Source: JBDSLU01 sp039916225 (GTDB lineage: Bacteria; Acidobacteriota; Vicinamibacteria; Vicinamibacterales; Vicinamibacteraceae). From it: DNA of 10,691 bases. A program made the translations under genes and the position numbers. Shown here piece after piece: positions 1 through 5,521 of this stretch. The notes beneath the pieces were generated by a model. That model saw only the letters and a list, made by a program, of their open reading frames with translations, ran no database searches and had not been told where the DNA came from. The number at the start of each line of letters is the position of its first letter. Positions within the stretch are counted from its first letter, which is position 1. Where the stretch lies: assembly GCA_039916225.1 (NCBI GenBank), contig JBDSLU010000049.1, positions 1-10,691 on the forward strand, in the 5' to 3' direction.

Positions 1-176
1 CGGGCAGCGAGCGACGCTGCCGGGCTACGCTGACGCTGCCCGGGGAACGGTTACGCCCGCGTGGGGCCCGACGGCGCCGCCCGGCAACAGGCGACACGAC
101 GCCGTTCGCGATGAACGCGCAGGACAGCCGGCGCCACGATGAACAGCGCGCCGTCCGTCACCATTCTGATCTGAAC

Positions 177-1349
177 ATGCGCGCCCTCGCGACGTCCTCC
201 CTCATACCCCGGTGGCGCTGGCTGGCCGGCGCCGTCGTCGGCATCGCGACGCTCGCGTCGGCCGCGGCGCCCACCGTCAGCGCCCACGATCTGCGCGTGA
301 CGCACGCGACCCTGACGTTCACGCCAGGCCGGTATCAGCTGGACGTCGTCGTCGACCCCGAGTCGCTGCTGGCGCGGCTCGAGCTCTATGCGGAGCGGAC
401 GCCGTCGACCGGCGTGCCGGCGGCGGAGATCCCCGACCGCATCCGCACGCTGTCCGACGTCGCGCTGGCGCGCATCGCCATCGCCTTCGATGGCGTCCCG
501 GTGTCATCGACCGTGCAGTTTCTGCCATCCACCAACGTGTCTCCCGGAGAGTCTCCGGGACAGTCTCCGGGAGGAACGCCATCCCTCTTGCCGCCGGGGA
601 CGCTGCGCGTCAGCGGCGACGTCCCGGCGGGGGCGCGTCGTTGCCGGGTGACCTACGGGCTGGTGCTCGGGTCCTACGCGCTGACCCTGGTCAGCCCGGC
701 GGGGCAGCGGTCGGCGCCCATCTGGATCGCCGGCGGGCAACCCAGCGCCGAGCTCGACTTGCGCGCCGGCTTCGTCGATCCGCCGTGGTGGACGACGGCG
801 GTCGAGTACGCCGGCCTGGGCTTCGCGCACATCCTGCCCAAGGGGCTCGATCACATCCTGTTCGTCGTCGGCCTGTTCCTGCTCGGCACGCGATGGCGTC
901 CGCTGCTGCTGCAGATCACCTTGTTCACGATCGCCCATTCGGTGACGCTCGGCCTGTCGATGCTGGGGATCGTGTCGTTGCCGTCGTCGATCGTCGAGCC
1001 GCTGATCGCCTTCTCGATCGCCTACGTCGCCATCGAAAACCTGTTCACGACCGAGCTGTCGCCCTGGCGGGGCGCGCTCGTCTTCCTGTTCGGCCTGCTG
1101 CACGGCCTCGGCTTCGCCGGCGTCCTCGGCGAGCTGGGCGTGCCCCGCGGACAATTCGGCTTGGCGCTGGTGTCGTTCAACGTGGGCGTCGAGCTCGGCC
1201 AGCTGTCGGTGATCGCGCTGGCGACGCTCGCGGTCGGCTGGTGGCGGATGTCGCGGCGCGAGCAGTATCGCCGCTGGGTCGTCGTCCCCGTCAGCCTGGC
1301 GATCGCCCTCGTCGGCCTCTACTGGACCGCCACCCGCGCCATCGGCTGA
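177..1349 (+). CDS. HupE/UreJ-family integral membrane protein with an exported N-terminal domain
   Basis: 390 aa from the ATG at 177. An in-frame ATG at 111 and an open frame back to the left edge also exist. I chose 177 because it puts a basic stretch plus hydrophobic segment (residues 11-36, ending in SAHD) at the N-terminus as a signal peptide. Residues 37-200 form a beta-rich extracytoplasmic domain, and 205-390 hold about six membrane helices. The C-terminal part carries the family's His-rich motifs: GFAHILPKGLDHILF (H218, H226), FTIAHSVTLGL (H254), FLFGLLHGLGFAG (H309) and FNVGVELGQL. HupE/UreJ proteins are linked to nickel or other metal transport near hydrogenases and ureases, but this long, signal-peptide-bearing subgroup is common away from both and its substrate is unknown. 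No hydrogenase or urease gene is visible here. A 12-bp triplicate repeat lies in the exported domain. No clear Shine-Dalgarno precedes 177. Family assignment is firm; function and start are less so. Confidence 0.85.
   Translation: MRALATSSLIPRWRWLAGAVVGIATLASAAAPTVSAHDLRVTHATLTFTPGRYQLDVVVDPESLLARLELYAERTPSTGVPAAEIPDRIRTLSDVALARIAIAFDGVPVSSTVQFLPSTNVSPGESPGQSPGGTPSLLPPGTLRVSGDVPAGARRCRVTYGLVLGSYALTLVSPAGQRSAPIWIAGGQPSAELDLRAGFVDPPWWTTAVEYAGLGFAHILPKGLDHILFVVGLFLLGTRWRPLLLQITLFTIAHSVTLGLSMLGIVSLPSSIVEPLIAFSIAYVAIENLFTTELSPWRGALVFLFGLLHGLGFAGVLGELGVPRGQFGLALVSFNVGVELGQLSVIALATLAVGWWRMSRREQYRRWVVVPVSLAIALVGLYWTATRAIG
537..572 (+). repeat. Three tandem 12-bp units inside the HupE-like gene
   Basis: Units at 537-548, 549-560 and 561-572 share the core TCTCC(C/G)GGA and are in phase with the codons. 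They encode (V/E/Q)-S-P-G three times, a short Ser-Pro-Gly linker in the extracytoplasmic domain. Units two and three differ only at their first bases. Such an in-frame array can change copy number by slippage without breaking the frame. Confidence 0.8.
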
Positions 1350-1364
1350 GTCGGTGCTCGGAGC

Positions 1365-1388
1365 TTGCTCGGAGCTTGCTCCGAGCAA
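1365..1388. terminator. Perfect hairpin between convergent genes, probable bidirectional terminator
   Basis: TTGCTCGGAG (1365-1374) pairs perfectly with CTCCGAGCAA (1379-1388) around a CTTG loop: a 10-bp, GC-rich stem in the 48-bp gap between the converging stops at 1349 and 1398. No long T-run follows on either strand, so intrinsic termination would be weak by E. coli rules. The position makes a shared transcription end the simplest reading. Just upstream, GCTCGGAGCTT occurs twice in tandem (1356-1366, 1367-1377), so the first copy could also pair with the distal arm. Confidence 0.55.
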
Positions 1389-1397
1389 CTTGCAGGA

Positions 1398-2549
1398 TCA
1401 GCGTACTGCGGACAGCTTGATGATGCGGTCGTCGGTGGCGACGGGGGTGTTGCGGCCGTCGCGGTTGCTGGTGCACAGATAGAGCGAACCGTCGGGGCCG
1501 TTGACGACGTCGCGGATCCGTCCGAAGCGCCCCGCCAGCAGACGCTCGGTCGCGGCGATCCGGTTCGGGTTGTTCGGGTCGAACCGGACGCGCAGCAGGT
1601 GCTGCCCGGCCAGCGTGCCGACGAACAGGTCCAGGCGGAAGCCGGTCATCGTGGTGCCGGTGTAGAACGCCATCCCCGACGGCGCGATGGACGGTGAGAA
1701 CGACGTAATCGGTGTCTCCATCCCGGCGCGCGTCTGGTCGGCCTCGATCACCGGCCAGCCGTAGTTGCGCCCCGGCTGCAGCCGGTTGATCTCGTCGTTG
1801 CCGGTCTGCCCATGCTCGGAGCCCCACAGCTCGCCGGTCACGGCGTGCCAGTCGAGCCCCTGCGGGTTGCGGTGTCCGTACGAGTAGATCGGCGAGCCGG
1901 CGAACGGGTTGTCGGCCGGCACGGTGCCGTCGTCGTTGAGCCGCAGGATCTTGCCGGTCAGGGCCCCGAGATCCTGCGCCGTCGACGGGCTGGCGACGTC
2001 GCCCATCGTCACGTACAGCTTCCGGTCGGGCCCGAACTTGACCCGCGCGCCGTCATGAATGTCGGCCGATCCGATGCGATCGAGGATGACCGCGGGCTCG
2101 CCCAGCGTGCCGCCGACCTCGCGATAGCGCACTACCCGCAGCTCCCGGGCGCCACCCGCCAGCCGCGCCGTGTAGGCCAGGAAGACGAAGTGATTGCTGG
2201 CGAAGTTGGGATGGACGGCGATCCCGAGCAGCCCACCCTCGCCGACTGCGGCGACGTCCTCGAGGACGAGGGCCGGTGCCGCGAGCACCTGACCACCCTG
2301 GAAGATGCGGACACGGCCGGGCCGCTCGGTGAAGAACATCCGGCCGTCGGGCGCGAAGGCCATGGCCCAGGGAATCTCGAGGTTCTGGCCGACCACTTCG
2401 GCCGAGAACCGCGTGCCGTCGGCGGCCGTGATCACGTCCCCGGGGGGCGTCGGCGGGGGATCGGGCGTGTCCGGTGGATCGTCGCACGCAGCGCCAGCAG
2501 TGACGACGATGAATGCGAGCGTGAGAACCTGCGGCCAGGCTGTGCGCAC
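1398..2549 (-). CDS. PQQ-dependent aldose sugar dehydrogenase (YliI/Asd, GSDH family), predicted exported or lipoprotein
   Basis: 383 aa from a GTG at 2549. The frame stays open upstream to an ATG at 2666, but GTG is preferred because AGGAGG sits five bases before it and translation then starts on a signal peptide. Residues 1-21 are that signal, C22 follows GAA (a degenerate lipobox), then DDPPDTPDPPPTPP forms a linker. D23 after the cysteine would favour inner-membrane retention under the E. coli +2 rule. The rest is a glucose/sorbosone dehydrogenase beta-propeller: IPWAMAFAPDGRMFFTER (59-76), GEGGLLGIAVHPNF (103-116), IHDGARVKFGPD (164-175, H165 matching the proposed catalytic His), YVTMGD, GKILRLNDDG, YGHRNPQGLDW (224-234, PQQ-contact region), SEHGQTGNDEIN and DVVNGPDGSLYLCTS. 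Family members oxidise aldoses in the periplasm using PQQ. No PQQ biosynthesis genes are visible. Length is typical. It lies 71 bp after the NTF2-like gene and may be cotranscribed. Confidence 0.9.
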   Translation of the reverse strand: MRTAWPQVLTLAFIVVTAGAACDDPPDTPDPPPTPPGDVITAADGTRFSAEVVGQNLEIPWAMAFAPDGRMFFTERPGRVRIFQGGQVLAAPALVLEDVAAVGEGGLLGIAVHPNFASNHFVFLAYTARLAGGARELRVVRYREVGGTLGEPAVILDRIGSADIHDGARVKFGPDRKLYVTMGDVASPSTAQDLGALTGKILRLNDDGTVPADNPFAGSPIYSYGHRNPQGLDWHAVTGELWGSEHGQTGNDEINRLQPGRNYGWPVIEADQTRAGMETPITSFSPSIAPSGMAFYTGTTMTGFRLDLFVGTLAGQHLLRVRFDPNNPNRIAATERLLAGRFGRIRDVVNGPDGSLYLCTSNRDGRNTPVATDDRIIKLSAVR

Positions 2550-2554
2550 GGCAA

Positions 2555-2560
2555 CCTCCT
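2555..2560 (-). promoter_or_regulatory. Strong Shine-Dalgarno that fixes the GTG start of the sugar dehydrogenase
   Basis: On the minus strand AGGAGG is followed by TTGCC and then GTG at 2549, a near-perfect ribosome binding site with a 5-base spacer. This decides for GTG over the upstream ATG at 2666, which would add 39 Arg-rich residues before the signal peptide. Most other genes in the window start with little or no Shine-Dalgarno, so this one stands out. Confidence 0.85.
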
Positions 2561-2620
2561 CGCCGCGTCGGGGGGCGACGGCGTTGCGTTTCAGCCTACT
2601 GCGGATCCGTCGCGTGAAGC

Positions 2621-3112
2621 TCAGCGGGCGAGTGCCGCTTCCGGAGCGGCCCGCGCGATCAGCCATTGGTCGCCGTTCTTCACCAGCTCGATGCGGACGA
2701 CGTCGCCGTCGCGAGAGGAGGCCGGGCCTGGCGTCGCCGACGTGACGTGCACCAGGGCGGTGACCGTGGCGCGTGACCGCGAATCGTCGAGGGCGACGGT
2801 GACGTCGCTGACCGTGATCTGCGGCGAACCGCCGGCCGCGAGTTGCGACGCGACCGCAGCGACGGCGTCGCGCCCACGGATCGACGGCCCGCCGGGCCCG
2901 GTTTCGACCTCCACGTCCGGCGCCAGCCCCTTGGCGAAGCCGGCCAGCCGTGCCAGCCGGTCGAGGTCGCCTTCACCGGCCCGGCCCGACAGCGCCTCGG
3001 CGGCGGCGGTTACGCGTGCCCGCACCCGGCTCTCCTCGCTTCCCACGAGGAACACCATCGCCAGTCCGGCAACCACGACCAGGGCGCCGAGCGCCGCCAG
3101 CTTGAGCCGCAT
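2621..3112 (-). CDS. Small membrane-anchored protein with an NTF2-like domain
   Basis: 163 aa. A single hydrophobic helix (residues 5-24) at the N-terminus is followed by a helical stretch (28-65) and an alpha/beta domain that reads like the NTF2-like/SnoaL cone fold. Helices with DRLARLAGFAKG lead to IRGRDAVAAVASQ, then beta strands ITVSDVTVALDD, RATVTALVHVTS and DVVRIELVKNGDQWLIARA; the terminal strand with GDQW is characteristic. Its ATG overlaps the stop of the signal peptidase gene by one base (TGATG), so the two are very likely translationally coupled. No enzymatic residues are recognisable; such domains often act as binding or assembly modules. It is anchored to the inner membrane with the domain probably outside. 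Named family not identified; the fold call is inference from pattern. Confidence 0.7.
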   Translation of the reverse strand: MRLKLAALGALVVVAGLAMVFLVGSEESRVRARVTAAAEALSGRAGEGDLDRLARLAGFAKGLAPDVEVETGPGGPSIRGRDAVAAVASQLAAGGSPQITVSDVTVALDDSRSRATVTALVHVTSATPGPASSRDGDVVRIELVKNGDQWLIARAAPEAALAR

Positions 3113-3603
3113 CAGTTGATCAGACGCCCGAGGATCCGGCTTCGGTCGGCGCGGCCGAAGTCGTGGTGCTTCTCGAGCATCGAGCGGTTGTCGCCGATGA
3201 CGAACACCTCGTCGGGGCCCAGGTGCGCCTCGGCGATGTTCCAGGCCAGCCGATAGACGCAGTAGGGCTCGTCGAGCGGCCGGTCGTCGATCACCACCTG
3301 GCCGTCCTCGATCCGGATTCGCTCGCCGGGCAGGGCGATGATCCGCTTGACCAGGACGGCCTTGCCGGAGGCCAGGGTGATGGCCACGACATCGCCGCGG
3401 TGGACTTCGGCGCCGAACCGGTAGGCGAGGCGGTTGACGAGGAGCAGCTGTCCGTCGCCGTACGTCGGTGTCATGCTCGGCCCGTGCGCCCGGACCGGGA
3501 CCAGGACGAACCACGAGCCGAGGAGCAGGATGAGCGCGGTGGACAGCCCTCGAATCAGGCTGCGGCCCACCGAGCGACCGACCAGGAGCTGGCGGAGGTT
3601 CAT
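3112..3603 (-). CDS. lepB: Type I signal peptidase (S26 family), short form
   Basis: 163 aa from the ATG at 3603; a GTG two codons upstream (3609) is the alternative. A single N-terminal membrane helix (residues 17-37) is followed by the S26 catalytic boxes: HGPSMTP with nucleophile S43 (box B), GDVVAI (70-75, box C), VLVKRIIALPGE with general base K86 (box D), and GDNRSM (137-142) continuing to DFGRADRSRILGR (box E). All catalytic parts are present. It is shorter than E. coli LepB, with one membrane segment and no large insertion, as in many minor or paralogous peptidases of GC-rich bacteria. Such enzymes cut signal peptides on the outer face of the inner membrane. The stop overlaps the next gene's start. 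A second, housekeeping copy elsewhere in the genome is likely but cannot be seen here. Confidence 0.93.
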   Translation of the reverse strand: MNLRQLLVGRSVGRSLIRGLSTALILLLGSWFVLVPVRAHGPSMTPTYGDGQLLLVNRLAYRFGAEVHRGDVVAITLASGKAVLVKRIIALPGERIRIEDGQVVIDDRPLDEPYCVYRLAWNIAEAHLGPDEVFVIGDNRSMLEKHHDFGRADRSRILGRLIN

Positions 3604-3680
3604 ACCCACTCAATCGGCACGTGAGGCGGATGTTCGACCCCCAGGGGCGACGGCGTTAACCGTTCGAGACGACCCTGTTC

Positions 3681-3711
3681 GGGGGGCCGCCGGTGCCTCC
3701 GGGGCCCTTTT
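3681..3711 (+). terminator. Plus-oriented terminator-like hairpin with T-tract between divergent genes
   Basis: GGGCC (3684-3688) pairs with GGCCC (3703-3707). Inside, after one bulged G (3689), CCGG (3690-3693) pairs with CCGG (3699-3702) around the loop TGCCT. TTTT (3708-3711) follows directly. This is a textbook rho-independent shape on the plus strand, yet no annotated plus-strand gene ends before it: the left neighbour starts at 3603 on the minus strand. It would stop a transcript begun at roughly 3604-3680, so it could be an attenuator of the downstream operon, the end of a small RNA, or a guard against readthrough. Confidence 0.6.
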
Positions 3712-3737
3712 AAGGCCGAGCCGGAGTTGTGCCGATC

Positions 3738-3746
3738 TGTGATAAT
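3738..3746 (+). promoter_or_regulatory. Extended -10 promoter of the FHA-STAS-SpoIIE operon
   Basis: TGTGATAAT matches the extended -10 consensus (TGn followed by TATAAT with one mismatch). It is one of very few AT-rich spots in the window and lies about 35 bases before the preferred ATG at 3780. No good -35 box is seen at 17-bp spacing, which extended -10 promoters do not need. Transcription would begin near 3753, leaving a short leader with AGGAAGAGG at 3761-3769. It would exclude the GTG at 3729 as a start, since that lies upstream of the transcript. Confidence 0.6.
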
Positions 3747-3779
3747 TGGAAAGTCCGCTCAGGAAGAGGTGTGCGACCG

Positions 3780-5006
3780 ATGGCCACTGACGGCTCCCCT
3801 ATCGATATTTCGATTCTCGAAGCGCTGATCGAGTTACGCAAGCAGCAGGCTCAAGTCGACCAGTTCTGTCAGCGCGCCGAAGAGCGCAAGGACAAGGTCG
3901 AGGCCGCGGTCTTTTCCCGGGTGATGGCCGACTACGGCAAGCGCCGGGCCGACCTCGAGGCCCAGGCGGCGCCGCTCGTCACCAAGGCCCTCGTCGAGTA
4001 CCGCAAGCTGCGGGCGAGCTTCGACGCGGTGCGGGCGACGCAGGCGGCGGCGCGCTTGGACAAGGAAGAAGTCGAGTTCCGCCACGCCCTCGGCGAGGTC
4101 GACGATCCGGTGAAGGTCGAGCGGCTGATCGAGCCCGAGCGACTGATTGCCGAGACGACCGAGCAGCTGGCTGGCCTCGACAAGCACGAGGCGCTCTTTG
4201 GCCAGGCGCTGCCCGGGGTCGATTTGGAAGCGGCGCTGCAGGCCGCGCCGGACCCCGAGCCGCCGGCACCAGAGCCGCCCGCTCCTGAACCGCCGCCTCC
4301 GCCGGCAGCCGTGTCCGGCAGCCGCGCCGCGGCGACCTCCGGTGCCAAGCGCGCGGCGTCCGCAGCGTCCAAGGCCGCCAGCGGCACCGCCAAGGCCGCC
4401 AGCGACAGCGGGACGCACGCGCTGCCGCCCGACGATCCGCAGACGAGCGGGACCGTGGAAGTCGCGGCGCTGCGTCCGCCGATGGAAGAGGCCGTCGAGT
4501 TCGCCGACACCGATCAGACGATGCTCGAGGTCGTCGGTCCGGCCTCGGCCGATTTCGTCTGGCCGCCGGTCGACGACGGCCTCGTGTCGGTGCCGATCGC
4601 GAACTCGGGCGCCTTCGCCGTCGGCAAGCCGCCGACCCCGCCGCCCACGCCGGAGCCGCCCTCGCGCGACGTCGACGTCGAGGATCGCACCTTCATCGTG
4701 GCCGAGGCGCTGCTCCTGAGCGAGGCCGACAACGGTCAGGCGGTCAACTTCCGGCTGACCGCCCTGACTTACATCGGGCGTTCCGAAGACAACCAGCTGC
4801 GGCTGCTCGACCCGGGCGTGTCGCGCCGGCACGTGCTGGTGATGGCGACGCCGGGCGGCTACACCATCCGCGATCTCGGCTCGCAGAACGGCACCTACGT
4901 CAACGGCGCTCGTGTCGACGAGAGCCCGCTGACCGATGGCGACCGCATCACCATCGGCGAAATCAACCTGGTGTTCCGCGGCGCGCCGGCCGCCGTCTCG
5001 GCCTAG
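3780..5006 (+). CDS. Coiled-coil protein with C-terminal FHA domain
   Basis: 408 aa from the ATG at 3780, preceded by AGGAAGAGG at 3761-3769; GTG codons at 3729 and 3771 are in frame but less likely. Residues 8-145 are mostly charged helix and predicted coiled coil. Residues 157-176 are a Pro/Glu linker, and 180-212 are an Ala/Lys/Ser stretch with repeated AASKAAS-like units. An acidic, Pro-rich segment (220-300) follows. The C-terminal FHA domain (about 305-400) has the core residues: GRSEDNQL (G333, R334), SRRH (348-351), GSQNGTYVNG (N370, G371, T372, N375). FHA domains bind phosphothreonine peptides, so this is probably a cytoplasmic adaptor for a Ser/Thr kinase. The DTDQTMLE segment (243-250) is a possible phosphothreonine site, by inference only. 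It is the first gene of a tight operon with the STAS and SpoIIE genes. Confidence 0.85.
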   Translation: MATDGSPIDISILEALIELRKQQAQVDQFCQRAEERKDKVEAAVFSRVMADYGKRRADLEAQAAPLVTKALVEYRKLRASFDAVRATQAAARLDKEEVEFRHALGEVDDPVKVERLIEPERLIAETTEQLAGLDKHEALFGQALPGVDLEAALQAAPDPEPPAPEPPAPEPPPPPAAVSGSRAAATSGAKRAASAASKAASGTAKAASDSGTHALPPDDPQTSGTVEVAALRPPMEEAVEFADTDQTMLEVVGPASADFVWPPVDDGLVSVPIANSGAFAVGKPPTPPPTPEPPSRDVDVEDRTFIVAEALLLSEADNGQAVNFRLTALTYIGRSEDNQLRLLDPGVSRRHVLVMATPGGYTIRDLGSQNGTYVNGARVDESPLTDGDRITIGEINLVFRGAPAAVSA

Positions 5007-5011
5007 CCCGC

Positions 5012-5512
5012 ATGGAACTCAAGGTCACGCGACATGGTGCGGCCAGCCAGGTGGCCGTGCTCCACCCGGGCGCGCAGGTCGACGGGCGTTCGGCGTTCCA
5101 GTTCGAGCAGGACGTCCTGGAGCTGCTGCAGGACGGCACCAAGTACGTGGTCGTCGACTTCGCGGCGGTCAACCTCTTCGCCAGCGCCGGCATCCGCGTC
5201 CTGATCCTGCTGCTCCACAAGCTCGACGCCCGCGACGGGGCCCTGGTGCTCAGCGGTCTCAACCAGTACATCCGCAACGTTCTCGATGTCTCGGGCCTGA
5301 CCAGCCAGTTCACGCTCGTCGCCAACATTGCCGATGCGGTGAAGGCGATGCCGGCTGGCGAGGACACCAGCGAGACAGGCCAGCTGGCGCGCCGCGTCTT
5401 GAAGCTGCTCTCGATCGGCGACCCTGTGTCGGCCGGTGCCTCGGCGGTTCCCGAGCCGGTCGCCCAAGAGCTCGCCGACCGCGCGATGCACGCGTTGTCG
5501 AAACGACGGTAA
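5012..5512 (+). CDS. STAS-domain protein, anti-sigma factor antagonist-like
   Basis: 166 aa. Residues 1-108 form a STAS domain of the SpoIIAA/RsbV type, with the diagnostic strand-turn YVVVDFAAVNLFASAGIRVL (45-64). Ser58 aligns with the serine phosphorylated in SpoIIAA; the usual preceding Asp is Ala and the second Ser is Ala. The helix LLLHKLDARDGALVLSGL and the segment VLDVSGL also fit the family. A C-terminal extension (110-166), helical and unlike short RsbV proteins, ends in ADRAMHALSKRR. Known partners are an anti-sigma kinase that phosphorylates the serine and a PP2C phosphatase that removes the phosphate; the latter is encoded next door. The ATG lies 5 bases after the FHA stop with no obvious Shine-Dalgarno, suggesting coupled translation. 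It may equally regulate a non-sigma target. Confidence 0.88.
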   Translation: MELKVTRHGAASQVAVLHPGAQVDGRSAFQFEQDVLELLQDGTKYVVVDFAAVNLFASAGIRVLILLLHKLDARDGALVLSGLNQYIRNVLDVSGLTSQFTLVANIADAVKAMPAGEDTSETGQLARRVLKLLSIGDPVSAGASAVPEPVAQELADRAMHALSKRR

Positions 5513-5521
5513 CCCCACCCC

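Noticed and set aside
1..110. Possible end of an upstream gene at the left edge
   Set aside because: One frame stops at 33 after only ten codons, too few to recognise; a GACGCTGCC(C)GGG sequence occurs twice here, but nothing else can be supported.
2550..2666. Longer N-terminus for the sugar dehydrogenase (ATG at 2666)
   Set aside because: It would add 39 basic residues before a signal peptide, and a perfect Shine-Dalgarno precedes the GTG at 2549.
1812..3119. 435-codon plus-strand open frame opposite the sugar dehydrogenase and NTF2-like genes
   Set aside because: No recognisable domain, and it overlaps well-supported genes on the other strand.
2621..3613. 330-codon minus-strand frame fused upstream to the NTF2-like gene
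   Set aside because: The upstream part is an out-of-frame shadow of the signal peptidase gene. The real start is the coupled ATG at 3112, where a membrane helix begins.
3729..3779. Upstream GTG start for the FHA protein
   Set aside because: The codons overlap the extended -10 element at 3738-3746, so they would lie upstream of the transcript; a better ribosome site precedes 3780.
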